NCBI GenBank assembly: GCA_965204155.1
Contig: OZ241971.1
Coordinates: 3,968,001-4,032,000 of the forward strand
Length of the DNA stretch: 64,000 nucleotides
Direction: 5' to 3'
Source of the DNA: UBA6522 sp965204155
GTDB lineage: Bacteria > Pseudomonadota > Gammaproteobacteria > Steroidobacterales > Rariloculaceae
Part shown: one piece after another, positions 1 to 7,918 of the stretch
Layout: every line of letters starts with the position of its first letter
Position numbering within the stretch: the stretch's first letter is position 1
The notes under the pieces: generated by a model
The model's input: the letters and a program-made list of their open reading frames with translations, nothing else
Database searches by the model: none
What the model was told of the DNA's origin: nothing
Made by a program: the position numbers and the translations under genes

Positions 1-344
1 ACCGCGACGGATTCCATGGAAATCATGGGCCGGTTGTTGCGGCCCGCGCGGCCATTGATCCGGACATGATCGCCGCTTGAGAGCGTATCCGCCGACCAGC
101 CGGCGCTGCGCAAACCGGTCGCGGAACTACCCTCGACCATCCAGGTTCCGGAAGCGCCGTCATCGTCGGTTACGGCGATATAGAGCAGTACGTGAGGGTT
201 TCTGAAAACGTAACGTTCCACGACGCCTTCGCGCATGATCCGCTCCTCAGTGAACGACGCGGCGAAAGAATGGTGCGCATTGACGGCGGTGACGCCCAGC
301 GTCACCGTGAGCAGCGCTCCGAAAGCGATCCACAAGGGCCTCAT
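1..344 (-). CDS. Long DUF6152 family protein, N-terminal part (cut by window edge)
   Basis: The ATG at 344 gives a signal peptide of about 23 residues ending in an alanine-rich site. His-His-Ser follows directly, then the 'RNPHV' segment that carries the second conserved histidine. Only about 114 residues are inside the window. The full-length paralogue at 23157-24197 has 346 residues and matches almost base for base. The family has no known function; a periplasmic location follows from the leader. It is last in the block A gene order, 17 bp after the short DUF6152 stop codon. Only the C-terminal part outside the window could show whether the gene is intact. Confidence 0.8.
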   Translation of the reverse strand, partial: MRPLWIAFGALLTVTLGVTAVNAHHSFAASFTEERIMREGVVERYVFRNPHVLLYIAVTDDDGASGTWMVEGSSATGLRSAGWSADTLSSGDHVRINGRAGRNNRPMISMESVA

Positions 345-361
345 TGGTTTACCTCCAGCTC

Positions 362-760
362 TCAATTCCAGGCTCTCTCAACGCCGTGTCCACGCGCCAC
401 GTCGCCGTGCATCGGCGTCACGAAACCGGACACGCAGCCCGGCGCGCCGTCCTTCAGGGGGTGGCAGCGCATTCTGATCCGGTCGCCCGGCCGTATGTGG
501 TCTTCGGTGACGCCGGCCGCCCGGATCGAGGGCGGACTCCCACCCTCCATGACCCACGTCTGCACCTGACCCTGTTCATCCTCGACATCCAGGTAAATCC
601 ACGTGTGCGGGAACAACCAGTGGACCTGGTTGACGGTACCCTCCAGATCCACCAGCGTATTGAGGTCGAAATTGGAGCGGGAGTGGTGCGCACCGGCCGG
701 CAGGACCGCAGCACCCGCGCACAGGACAGCCGAAACCAGCACCAGCAACGTATACGGCAT
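362..760 (-). CDS. Short DUF6152 family periplasmic protein
   Basis: This is a 132-residue secreted protein of unknown function. Residues 1-24 form a signal peptide ending in AGA, and His25-His26-Ser begin the predicted mature chain. Histidine 52 lies in 'LFPHTW'. Cysteines 99 and 109 flank a 'CHPLKDG' segment, and the tail holds 'MHGD' and 'GHGVERAW'. The short paralogues at 11977, 16675 and 24273 keep all of these residues. I chose the ATG at 760 over the one at 769 because an AGGA lies nine bases upstream and the paralogue at 24671 has its only ATG there. The conserved His and Cys pattern suggests metal binding, which is inference. Confidence 0.82.
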   Translation of the reverse strand: MPYTLLVLVSAVLCAGAAVLPAGAHHSRSNFDLNTLVDLEGTVNQVHWLFPHTWIYLDVEDEQGQVQTWVMEGGSPPSIRAAGVTEDHIRPGDRIRMRCHPLKDGAPGCVSGFVTPMHGDVARGHGVERAWN

Positions 761-787
761 CCTGAACATTCCTGAATTCACGGCAGC

Positions 788-1471
788 TCACCGCGTGCGG
801 CGCGGAACCGGATAGAGCGGCGCATACCGCTCCGCATAGGTAATCCGCCTGCCTTCTTCGTCGAGGAAACCCATCGATGTCGAGAAGAGTAGCGGCGGCG
901 GCATGCCCGGTGGCGCGATCGCGTTCGCGATGAACAGGTGATAGTTGTGCCAGAAAATGACAGCATGCGACCGAGAGCCGTCCTCCTTCAGTAGCTGGAC
1001 CCCGATACCTTCAACCATCTCGGTGTTGGCTGACCCCAGATGCGTCACCTCGCTCCCGCGTTCGAGGAGATTGAATGCGGCGTGGAGCGTAGCCCCCCGG
1101 ATCTCCCTCTCGTAGTAAAGGCGACTGCAGTGGCCCGGGTTGTCACCGCCGCGAAGATCAACGGTGCCACGTTCACAGGCCTCATAGGCCTCCGTGTGCA
1201 GCGCCTCTGCCTCGCTCCAGTCTACGGCTGTCACCGAGTACGTTCCGAAATTGTCTTCGGCTGTGTAGATGCGCGCCGGTAGCGTGAAACCGTATTCAGT
1301 CTCGTACGTCGTCTCGTCGACAGACGGCTCGGTCGGCAAATCGATGCTGAAGCGGTCATCGAATGCGAGATACTGGCTCCATTCCTGCGCCTGGCCGTAC
1401 TGTGCTGCGAACGCCAGTGCCGACGTGGTCCCGGCGAACGACAAAAAGCGCAAGTGCTTGATGGGATTCAT
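788..1471 (-). CDS. EWSQY-family periplasmic protein, function unknown
   Basis: This 227-residue protein has a signal peptide of about 29 residues ending 'GQAQ', then 'EWSQYLAFDDRFSI'. I recognise no enzyme family; the opening is loosely like PsbP-type domains. Four copies occur in the window (788, 12398, 17110 and 24699). All share 'DLRGGDNP', 'EIRGATLHAA', an 'FWH'-like motif, 'PPGMPPP' and 'GFLDEEGRR'. In every case the next gene downstream encodes a short DUF6152 protein. In the 17110 copy the domain is fused behind a class II cytochrome c, so it probably works near a redox carrier in the periplasm (inference). Confidence 0.75.
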   Translation of the reverse strand: MNPIKHLRFLSFAGTTSALAFAAQYGQAQEWSQYLAFDDRFSIDLPTEPSVDETTYETEYGFTLPARIYTAEDNFGTYSVTAVDWSEAEALHTEAYEACERGTVDLRGGDNPGHCSRLYYEREIRGATLHAAFNLLERGSEVTHLGSANTEMVEGIGVQLLKEDGSRSHAVIFWHNYHLFIANAIAPPGMPPPLLFSTSMGFLDEEGRRITYAERYAPLYPVPRRTR

Positions 1472-1500
1472 GCAGATATCCGTTAAAAAATAAACAGTTA

Positions 1501-1935
1501 CTATTGAGTACTAAAGTAATGTCTTCTTACCAGAAAACAACCGAGTAACGCAGGAATGGCCATCCGCAAGTGCGCTATCTCAGCACCGATGAAGGGTGCG
1601 CGCAGTTCAGCCATGAAGGGAGCCCCGATCCAGAAGGGTGCGTAAAAGCCGAACATCGTAATCAGCATGATCCACCACATCGCCGGACTTCGAAACTTCG
1701 GCGCGAGGAACATGATGGCCAGGATCACCACACTGGCTGTGAGGTCGCCCACGCCTTCACGGAAGAAGTGGTAGTAGCTGTGGGATGGAAGGAACGAAGT
1801 CTCGGTCAGCAGGGAATCCACATCGCCGATATGGTCGAACGTGGAGGAGATCGGCACATAGCCGGCCAGCAGGCCGAACATGACCAGTACGCGAGCGGTC
1901 CAGATGTTTGTCAGTTGTTCCAGTAGCTTGGCCAT
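1501..1935 (-). CDS. Small four-helix membrane protein, function unknown
   Basis: The protein has about 144 residues and four hydrophobic segments near residues 12-29, 64-79, 86-106 and 122-137. The loop between the first two holds 'SHSYYHFFREGVGDL'. There are paralogues at 3385 (+ strand) and 25469. I recognise no domain. Two ATGs lie six bases apart. The GAGGG sequence touches the first one directly, so I use the second, which gives 'MAKLLEQLTNIW'. It lies between the SnoaL-like gene and the EWSQY gene in the conserved block order. Confidence 0.75.
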   Translation of the reverse strand: MAKLLEQLTNIWTARVLVMFGLLAGYVPISSTFDHIGDVDSLLTETSFLPSHSYYHFFREGVGDLTASVVILAIMFLAPKFRSPAMWWIMLITMFGFYAPFWIGAPFMAELRAPFIGAEIAHLRMAIPALLGCFLVRRHYFSTQ

Positions 1936-2013
1936 CCCCATCCCTCAAGAAATCTCTGTAAACAATCACTATTGGCCCTGGCGAAGTAGCGCTGGGCAAA
2001 AAACCGAGTGGTA

Positions 2014-2508
2014 CTAGCTCTCTCCGCTGAAAATTATCGTCACCTGGCGACGGACGAACTTGCATCCCGTATCCGTCATGCGCATCTGGTCGACGTAATC
2101 CGCCATGAGGTATTCCGAAGCCGGCACCGAGCCGGGCGATTCCGGCGTTTCACCCTCGTAGATCAGGGCATAGCTCTGCGCTGTTATGTTGCCCGCACCA
2201 TCAATGTCCACGACAATCGACCCGGTCAAGTGCCTGTCAATCTCCGAAGGGTCCGACGTTCGAACACGTTCGGCTATCGCGTCCCGGCCTTCGGTGGCGT
2301 TGCTGCCTATCACGATGACACCGTCCTCGACGAACAGGTTGGAATACCGCTCGGCATCCAGTTGATCCCGATAAATGGCGGAACGCTGAACGGTCTGCGT
2401 GCACTCGGTGATAATTTCGAAACGCGTCATGTCCTGCGCTGAAGCTGTTCCGGTGAAACAAAGAGCGATACTGCCGAGCGCGGCAAGTTGAATCAGCCTG
2501 CTTGTCAT
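2014..2508 (-). CDS. Secreted SnoaL/NTF2-like protein
   Basis: This is a 164-residue protein with a signal peptide ending 'GTASAQ'. It then reads like an NTF2/SnoaL-type alpha-beta barrel: an N-terminal helix, 'YSNLFVEDGVIVI', 'EGRDAIAERVR', and later strands ending in 'CKFVRRQVTIIF'. Such folds can be small enzymes or binding proteins, and no catalytic set is clear here. The 26024 copy is close along its whole length. A frameshifted, internally deleted copy lies on the other strand at 3181. It leads the block A gene set; its upstream sequence is the left arm of an inverted repeat. Confidence 0.75.
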   Translation of the reverse strand: MTSRLIQLAALGSIALCFTGTASAQDMTRFEIITECTQTVQRSAIYRDQLDAERYSNLFVEDGVIVIGSNATEGRDAIAERVRTSDPSEIDRHLTGSIVVDIDGAGNITAQSYALIYEGETPESPGSVPASEYLMADYVDQMRMTDTGCKFVRRQVTIIFSGES

Positions 2509-2520
2509 CTGCGTACTCCT

Positions 2521-2582
2521 GCATATCCCTTCATGCGCTTTAGATGCTCGAGACTTGCGGTTCGTTTACTTTGCCGACCCGA
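2521..2582. repeat. Left arm of 62-bp inverted repeat; contains direct-repeat copy 1
   Basis: Bases 2521-2558 are the exact reverse complement of 3131-3168, and the match continues to 2582/3107 with three mismatches. The inner part (2557-2582, starting GCGGTTCGTTTACTTTGCC) is also a direct repeat of 26580-26605 and 28352-28377. The arm sits just upstream of the SnoaL-like gene, so it may also carry promoter signals. Confidence 0.9.
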
Positions 2583-2743
2583 ATCGTTGGAGCTGGCGCA
2601 CACGCCCCCTGATGGTGTAATGGCAGATACAACCCGGCCGTTACGCCCCAAGAGGGAATACCTCTCCGGAAGCGCACGGGCGACCGGCTGCCGGGTCGGG
2701 TAAAATTGATCGAGAATCCCCACGCGCATATCGGGGAGCCTAC

Positions 2744-3030
2744 GATGAACGCCGCCCAACGTGATCCCAACCAGTTGAACATGGCGCCGGACCGCCCGGT
2801 TCACGCCGAGGATTCGGCGGCCTGGGCCTGGACGGTCCTCGACCACCTGAGCGAACAGTGCGCGGAGGTGTAGACCAGGCGTGGATTGGTTTCTCGAAAC
2901 CAGACCGACAATCCTTGCAGGAGTCTGTGATGACCCGCCTTCCGCGAACAAACGCTGACCCCGCGTTGCTCGACGCGGCTCGCCGGGTGGTTTGGTGGAT
3001 GCCGCCAGAGGAAACGCTCCGAAACGGCCG
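2744..3030 (+). pseudogene. Remnants of small genes, probably a toxin-antitoxin type pair
   Basis: This stretch has no intact gene. From ATG 2744 there is a 43-codon frame that stops at 2872. From ATG 2930, with GGAG just upstream, there is a frame beginning 'MTRLPRTNADPALLDAARR' and then 'VVWWMPPEETL'. The latter resembles the start of small proteins found next to nucleotidyltransferase toxins. This is recollection, not a search. It then runs straight into the amidohydrolase relic. At 28442 an intact nucleotidyltransferase-type pair occupies the matching place beside the repeat. Confidence 0.35.
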
Positions 3031-3110
3031 GTACGTGAACGAGCACGCAATGCACGGCAGCACGGCCGCGAGGTTGTACACAAGGCCACCGACCGACGCC
3101 CGGTGATCGG
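3031..3110 (+). pseudogene. Relic of YtcJ-type amidohydrolase
   Basis: About 44 bases encoding 'RYVNEHAMHGSTAARL' match the 'WYVNEHAMQGSTAERM' segment of the amidohydrolase at 26616-28238 (about 27175-27215 on the other strand). They join directly to a copy of that gene's 3' end and downstream flank. Most of the gene is missing. The order relic, SnoaL relic, membrane protein on the + strand mirrors the order of block B. Confidence 0.7.
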
Positions 3111-3168
3111 ATCGGCAAACTAAACGAACTGCAAGTCTCGAGCATCTAAAGCGCATGAAGGGATATGC
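3107..3168. repeat. Right arm of 62-bp inverted repeat; contains repeat copy 2 (inverted)
   Basis: This arm is the reverse complement of 2521-2582, with a perfect 38-bp core. The part at 3107-3132 is the same short repeat found beside the amidohydrolase, with variants typical of the downstream copy at 26580. The arms are separated by 524 bp of gene debris. Confidence 0.9.
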
Positions 3169-3180
3169 AGGGGTATGCAG

Positions 3181-3330
3181 ATGTCAAGCAGGCTGATTCA
3201 ATTTGCTGCGCTCGGCATTGTCGCTCCGTGTTTCACCGGAACAGCTTCGGCACAGGACATGACGCAAGTTCGTCCGTCGCCAGGTGACGATGATTTTCAG
3301 CGGAGAGAGCTGGTTCAGGCCAGGGCAACC
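3181..3330 (+). pseudogene. SnoaL-like gene with internal deletion
   Basis: The first 30 codons match the leader of the SnoaL-like gene at 2508 ('MSSRLIQFAALG...GTASAQDMT'). The sequence then jumps to the last 50 bases of that gene in a different reading frame. About 360 bp are missing. The junction lies at a shared 'GC' dinucleotide, which fits a microhomology deletion. The frame runs on out of phase to 3375. The product would be a leader with an unrelated tail, so I call it a pseudogene. The ribosome site AGGGG upstream is intact. Confidence 0.85.
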
Positions 3331-3384
3331 GACCCTGCCGGGGCCAACGGTGTTTCGTTGACTGAGATTAATTGAGGGATGGGG

Positions 3385-3819
3385 ATGGCCAAGCTACTGG
3401 AACAACTGACAAACATCTGGACCGCCCGCGTACTCGTCATTGTCGGACTTGTGTTTGGCCATGTACCCATTGGCCAGACGTTCGGCCATATCGGGGATGA
3501 GGATTTTCTGCTGGTCGATACGGCCTTCCTTACGACGCATGGCTATTACCACTTCTTTCGTGAAGCCGTTGGCGATCTCGCGGGCATCGCAGCAATCCTG
3601 GCTATCATATTCGCCGCACCGAAGTTTCGTAATCCCGCGTTGTGGTGGATTATGCTGATCACGATGTTTGGCATTTTTGCTCCATTCTGGATTGGCGCGC
3701 CATTCATGACCGAACTGCGCGCGCCGAACATGAATGCCGAAATCGCGCATTTGCGGATGGCCGTGCCTGCGGTCATCGGGTGTTTTCTGGCGAAGCGTTA
3801 CTACTTTGAGTCTCAATAG
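3385..3819 (+). CDS. Small four-helix membrane protein, function unknown
   Basis: About 144 residues. This is the third member of the family at 1501 and 25469, but on the opposite strand and more diverged ('GHVPIGQTFGHIGDEDFLL'). It keeps all four hydrophobic segments and the 'HGYYHFFREAVGDL' loop. Two ATGs lie six bases apart after GAGGG, and I use the second. It follows the SnoaL relic and precedes the sulfatase by 68 bp. Its intact frame beside two dead neighbours suggests that it is still useful to the cell (inference). Confidence 0.75.
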   Translation: MAKLLEQLTNIWTARVLVIVGLVFGHVPIGQTFGHIGDEDFLLVDTAFLTTHGYYHFFREAVGDLAGIAAILAIIFAAPKFRNPALWWIMLITMFGIFAPFWIGAPFMTELRAPNMNAEIAHLRMAVPAVIGCFLAKRYYFESQ

Positions 3820-3887
3820 CCCGGCGCCTCCGGCGCTTGAGGACATCTCAAGACCAAACTTTGAGTAGTTGCCATGGGTACACAGAC

Positions 3888-5369
3888 ATGAAGTACTGCG
3901 CAAGAATTTTGCTGATTGCATTGATTGCGACGCTTTCTCAGGTAGCCGTTGCACAACGCACGGATCGTCCGAACGTGCTCATTATCATCGTCGACGATCT
4001 TCGTCCGGAAGTCGCGGCGTATGGCGATCAGGTCGTGCTCACGCCAAACATCGACGATCTTGCGAACACAGGCGTGATGTTCGAACAGGCGTTCGCGGCT
4101 GTTCCGAACTGTGGCGCTTCGCGCGCAGCACTATTTTCCGCAAGAAAGCCGACTACCAGTCGTTTTATCACCTACGACTCACGTCTGGACGAGGACCTGC
4201 CGGATGCGGTAAACCTGCCCGGCTACTTCCAGTCGCATGGCTACCACACCGTCAGTAACGGCAAGGTATTCGACGCGACTTTGGATACCGAAAGTGCGTG
4301 GAGTGAAACGCCATGGAATCCGGAAGGTGACTGGACCAGCTCGATGGCGCCCAATGCGCGTCGCGACGATATCCAGCGTGCTTATCTCGACAATCCCCAG
4401 GGCGTCGTCGGGCCGGCCTATGAGCGTCTGGATGTTGCCGACAACGCATACCCTGACGGGAAACTCGCAGAAAAGGTGATCGATGATCTGAGGCGGCTTG
4501 GTCAGGCCGACGCACCGTTTCTGATCGCCGCGGGCTTTCGTAAGCCGCATCTTCCATTCACGGCGCCCGAAAGATATTGGTCGTTATACGATCCCGAAGA
4601 CTTCGGGCTTCCACCGACCTATTACTCGATGCCTGCCGGAGCCCCATATCATCCTCTGCACAACCTGGTTGAGCTGCGTAGCTACGCTGGAATTCCCCAG
4701 GAAGGCCTGCCGGGCGAATCTCAGGCACTGAATCTCATCCACGCCTACCACGCCGCGGTCAGTTATGTGGACGCGCAGGTCGGCAAGGTGCTGGATGCAT
4801 TGGGTGACCTCGGCCTCGAAGAGGACACAATCGTCGTATTGTTCGGCGATAACGGCATGAATCTTGGTGATCACACGCTGTGGGGCAAGAATGCGCTCTT
4901 CGACATGACGCTTCGGATGCCGCTTCTCATCCGTGTGCCCGGCTACGCGAGCAGCCGTGTCGAGTCCGTTGCAAGTCTGCTCGATGTATTTCCGACGCTG
5001 ACGGATCTGGCGGGACTGCCGAAGCCTGCAGAGCTCGACGGCGTGAGTCTGGCACCCGTGCTGAGCGATCCGACCGAGGTAGTCAGAATGGCGGCAATCA
5101 GTCGTTGGTTCGATGGCGCGTCCGTACGGACGCGCCACCACCGCTATACGGACTGGCGTGATGAGTCAGGCAACATCAAGGCAAGGATGCTTTACGACCT
5201 GGAGGTCGACCCGGATGAGACGCGTAACGTCTCCGAGGAGGTCGAGTACACCGAAATGGTTGAAGAGTTGAGTGCATTGATTACGGCCGACAAGAGTGGC
5301 GCACCGTGGGCACCGCGCGTACGAGAATTTGTCGTGGCCAGGGACGGCGCGCGAAATTCGGCTGAGTAA
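3888..5369 (+). CDS. Secreted sulfatase, iduronate-2-sulfatase-like
   Basis: This 493-residue sulfatase has a signal peptide of about 22 residues ('ALIATLSQVAVAQ'). The metal ligands Asp36-Asp37 lie in 'VDDLRP'. Cysteine 75 is in C-G-A-S-R, the position converted to formylglycine in type I sulfatases. 'GFRKPHLPF' and 'GDNGMNLGDHTLWGKN' fit the iduronate-2-sulfatase branch. The motif has Ala where Pro is more common; C-x-A-x-R variants are known in the family. It should hydrolyse sulfate esters in the periplasm or outside the cell. No sulfatase-maturing enzyme is seen nearby. I chose ATG 3888 because upstream alternatives would place hydrophilic residues before the leader. The long DUF6152 gene follows after 22 bp. 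Confidence 0.88.
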   Translation: MKYCARILLIALIATLSQVAVAQRTDRPNVLIIIVDDLRPEVAAYGDQVVLTPNIDDLANTGVMFEQAFAAVPNCGASRAALFSARKPTTSRFITYDSRLDEDLPDAVNLPGYFQSHGYHTVSNGKVFDATLDTESAWSETPWNPEGDWTSSMAPNARRDDIQRAYLDNPQGVVGPAYERLDVADNAYPDGKLAEKVIDDLRRLGQADAPFLIAAGFRKPHLPFTAPERYWSLYDPEDFGLPPTYYSMPAGAPYHPLHNLVELRSYAGIPQEGLPGESQALNLIHAYHAAVSYVDAQVGKVLDALGDLGLEEDTIVVLFGDNGMNLGDHTLWGKNALFDMTLRMPLLIRVPGYASSRVESVASLLDVFPTLTDLAGLPKPAELDGVSLAPVLSDPTEVVRMAAISRWFDGASVRTRHHRYTDWRDESGNIKARMLYDLEVDPDETRNVSEEVEYTEMVEELSALITADKSGAPWAPRVREFVVARDGARNSAE

Positions 5370-5391
5370 TCGCGAAATGTCAGAGGGAGTC

Positions 5392-6423
5392 ATGAAACAG
5401 GTAACTGCGTTTCTGTTGTTCGGTGTTTCCGTTGCCGCTTCGGCTCATCACTCTCGAGCAGAATTCAATACGACCGATATCACAGAGGTGAGCGGCGAAG
5501 TCGTGTCCGTGGCCTGGCGAAATCCTCATATCGAGTTCCGTCTTCGCACCGTTGGCCAGGATGGAAGCGTGGAGCAATGGCATATCGAAGCGGGCAATGC
5601 GACCGCGGCTAATCGAATGGGTCTCGATAGAGATACCTTGCAGCCTGGTTTTGAGGTCAAGGTCGCCGGGATAACGTCAAGTCGTCGGGCCAATCGAATG
5701 GTGGCTGGGCAATATCTTCTCCCAAGTGGTCTTGAGGTGCTCATTGATCCCCAGATCACGCCGACTCCTCGTTGGTCACCCCAACGTTACGTCGATCGTC
5801 GAAACTCGACTTACCAGCCCTCCGGGTCACTCCCGGACGATGGTCGTGGGATATTCCGTATCTGGACTCGGGAGCGGCCCGAAGAGTTCTGGATGCTGCA
5901 GCCCGCTGACTATTATCCTTTGACGGAGGCCGCCGAGACAGCCGTCGCTGCATGGAATGAGGAAGATCCGGCCGATAACCAGATACTCCAATGCATACCA
6001 CCCGGAATGCCAGCGATGACCGGGGACCCTCATCCGATCGAGTTCGTAGAGCTGGACGGCGCCATTGAGCTTCGGCAGCAGGCGTTTGATGTTGTCAGGA
6101 CGATTCACCTGGAGCCGGCTGAGAATCCTGCGAGTATTGATCCGTCACCTCTCGGCTATTCCACAGGTCGTTGGGAAGACAACGCACTGATGGTAACGAC
6201 GACGCGAGTCAGCGCTCCCTACCTGAATCGACGCGGAGTCCCTATGAGCGAAGCCGCGGAGATCGAGGAGCAGTTTACGGTCGATGCGGCCAACGGCCAC
6301 CTGAACTATGTGTTGACAGTGACAGACCCGGAGTACCTGTCGGAGCCGGTCGTCGAAGAGGTTCGCTGGTTCTGGAGCGAGGACGCGATTATGCAGCGCT
6401 TTGACTGCGCGGTGTCAGGATAG
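5392..6423 (+). CDS. Long DUF6152 family periplasmic protein
   Basis: The protein has 343 residues. The leader (1-18) ends ASA, and His19-His20-Ser begin the predicted mature protein. 'WRNPHIEFRL' carries the second conserved histidine. The C-terminal two thirds shares 'LQCIPPGMP' and 'EFVEL' blocks with 9863-10855. Its function is unknown. I chose ATG 5392, behind GAGGG; an upstream in-frame start would overlap the sulfatase and bury the leader. It is probably co-transcribed with the sulfatase (22-bp gap) and followed 75 bp later by a dihaem cytochrome c gene, which again puts a DUF6152 protein beside a redox carrier. Confidence 0.82.
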   Translation: MKQVTAFLLFGVSVAASAHHSRAEFNTTDITEVSGEVVSVAWRNPHIEFRLRTVGQDGSVEQWHIEAGNATAANRMGLDRDTLQPGFEVKVAGITSSRRANRMVAGQYLLPSGLEVLIDPQITPTPRWSPQRYVDRRNSTYQPSGSLPDDGRGIFRIWTRERPEEFWMLQPADYYPLTEAAETAVAAWNEEDPADNQILQCIPPGMPAMTGDPHPIEFVELDGAIELRQQAFDVVRTIHLEPAENPASIDPSPLGYSTGRWEDNALMVTTTRVSAPYLNRRGVPMSEAAEIEEQFTVDAANGHLNYVLTVTDPEYLSEPVVEEVRWFWSEDAIMQRFDCAVSG

Positions 6424-6498
6424 ACCAGTGCACGGCTGCCGACGTAAAACGAGCGGTCGAGAGATCGGCAGAACTGTTTCCACTACCTGCTGAATAAC

Positions 6499-7233
6499 AT
6501 GTTTAGGAAACACGTGCGTTTTTCGAGAATCTTTTTCGCGCCAGCTATTTTTTACATTAGTGTTGGTGCGCTGGCTCAAACACTCGATACGCCGAACGAA
6601 ACTGTCACCGGAGAAGAGCTGTTTGTCGTTTGCAAGTTTTGTCACGGTAGCAGTTTACAAGGCAGTATCCGACGCGATGCCCCGGCGCTTGCTGGTCTTC
6701 CAGCCTGGTATCTGGAGCAGCAAATGAGGAACTTCATTGACGGCGTCCGCGGCACCCATCCCGAGGATATCCCGGGACAGCAGATGCACTTTTCAACCGG
6801 GATGCTCCGCAACGACTACACGCTGTCGAGCGTTGCCGAATACATCTCAGGGCTCGAGCCGGGCATCCCGATGACCGACGACGCGATTGTTGAACGACCT
6901 TACGTCTGGGAGTCGAGGTACGCGGGCCTCGAGCCTGGTATCACCGGCAATCCGGAAGCAGGGCAGCAAACCTACCTGTCAATCTGCTCGGCATGTCACG
7001 GCCTTGACGGTGTCGGCAATGAGGCGCTGGGAACGGCTAGTCTGGTCTATCTATCTGAGCAGTATCTCGCACGACAGTTAAAATATTTCCGCGACGGCGT
7101 ACGCGGCACGCATCCCCGCGACATCCGGGGCACGCAAATGGCAGCGATGTCGAAGTCGCTGACGACAGATCAGGCAATCGCAGATGTTGCGGCGTATATC
7201 ATCCGTCTCCGTCCGGACAGTTGGGGACAGTGA
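6499..7233 (+). CDS. Dihaem cytochrome c (cytochrome c4-like)
   Basis: The protein has 244 residues with an N-terminal leader ('ISVGALAQ'). Two c-type haem sites, CKFCH at 45-49 and CSACH at 163-167, sit in two similar halves, each containing 'FRDGVRGTHP' or 'FIDGVRGTHP'. This two-domain plan is that of cytochrome c4 and related periplasmic electron carriers. Methionines after each half ('QQMHFSTGM', 'TQMAAMS') could be the sixth ligands. It should move electrons in the periplasm; its partners are not shown by the sequence. Its stop codon overlaps the start of the next gene (TGATG), so the two are probably translated together. Confidence 0.87.
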   Translation: MFRKHVRFSRIFFAPAIFYISVGALAQTLDTPNETVTGEELFVVCKFCHGSSLQGSIRRDAPALAGLPAWYLEQQMRNFIDGVRGTHPEDIPGQQMHFSTGMLRNDYTLSSVAEYISGLEPGIPMTDDAIVERPYVWESRYAGLEPGITGNPEAGQQTYLSICSACHGLDGVGNEALGTASLVYLSEQYLARQLKYFRDGVRGTHPRDIRGTQMAAMSKSLTTDQAIADVAAYIIRLRPDSWGQ

Positions 7234-7847
7234 TGAAGTACATGAAGCGTTTGACAAGCATTCTGGCAGTCGCTTTTGCTATCTCGGTATCTGCGCAGAC
7301 TTCGGTTGAAGTCAAGCTAATTGAAGCATTTGAAGAAGACCGGGGCTGGTGTCTCGATGTGCGCGGCGCGCCACACAACGCCGCGCTGATTGGTGGTCTT
7401 AGAGGCGAAACCTGTCACACATACTACAGCAACGTTCCTACAGCGGATCAGGCATTCAACATGGAGAACATCCATGAGAACAATGAATTCAGAATGATCG
7501 GATTCAGCGATAAGTGTATAACGCTATACGAACCAGCCGCTGGCTCATTCGTCTCGCTGGAAACCTGCGATGGACGCGCCGCGCAGGAAATGACGTTCGA
7601 TGATGAGGGACACATCATCGCGGGCCTGATGCCTGGGTTGTGTCTGACGATGAGCGGTGTCGTGCTGCCGGGCGGTGGCGGTCGCCCGTTGCACCTCATG
7701 CGCGATGTGACTTTTGAAGCGTGCGACACAGCGATTGATGATCGCCAGACCTGGGAGCTGCGAGCTCAATGGACAGGTCCTCAGGAAAAGACGGCTGAGC
7801 CGCCATTTGCTGCGAACCTGAACGCGCCGCCACCCATTGGGCAATAA
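7233..7847 (+). CDS. Secreted ricin-B-lectin-like protein
   Basis: About 204 residues. After a short leader ending near 'ISVSAQ' comes a cysteine-containing repeat pattern ('GWCLDVRG', 'KCITLYEP', 'LCLTMSG') with evenly spaced Cys and Trp/Phe. This recalls ricin-type beta-trefoil domains. The match is by eye, and carbohydrate binding is inference. The start ATG overlaps the stop of the cytochrome gene (TGATG). The amidohydrolase lipoprotein follows after about 70 bp. Together they look like one operon from 3385 to 9598. Confidence 0.55.
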   Translation: MKYMKRLTSILAVAFAISVSAQTSVEVKLIEAFEEDRGWCLDVRGAPHNAALIGGLRGETCHTYYSNVPTADQAFNMENIHENNEFRMIGFSDKCITLYEPAAGSFVSLETCDGRAAQEMTFDDEGHIIAGLMPGLCLTMSGVVLPGGGGRPLHLMRDVTFEACDTAIDDRQTWELRAQWTGPQEKTAEPPFAANLNAPPPIGQ

Positions 7848-7918
7848 CCGATTGACGGGTGTCGTCGTTGGTGACGTCAAAGTACACACATTGTCTTCTG
7901 TCAAGACCGGAGCAAGAC

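Larger units (their letters stand above)
1..2582. repeat. Segmental duplication, block A
   Basis: By eye, this block is nearly identical to 23854-26605 in the same orientation. It covers five gene copies in the same order: long DUF6152, short DUF6152, EWSQY-family protein, four-helix membrane protein and SnoaL-like protein. Block A enters the window already inside the long DUF6152 gene, so its left end is unknown. It lacks about 56 bp that block B has between the two DUF6152 genes. It also lacks the amidohydrolase that lies upstream of the SnoaL gene in block B. Confidence 0.9.

Noticed and set aside
2505..3089. Minus-strand open frame of 194 codons in the debris region
   Set aside because: It runs across repeat arms and relics, with no homology to anything seen elsewhere in the window.
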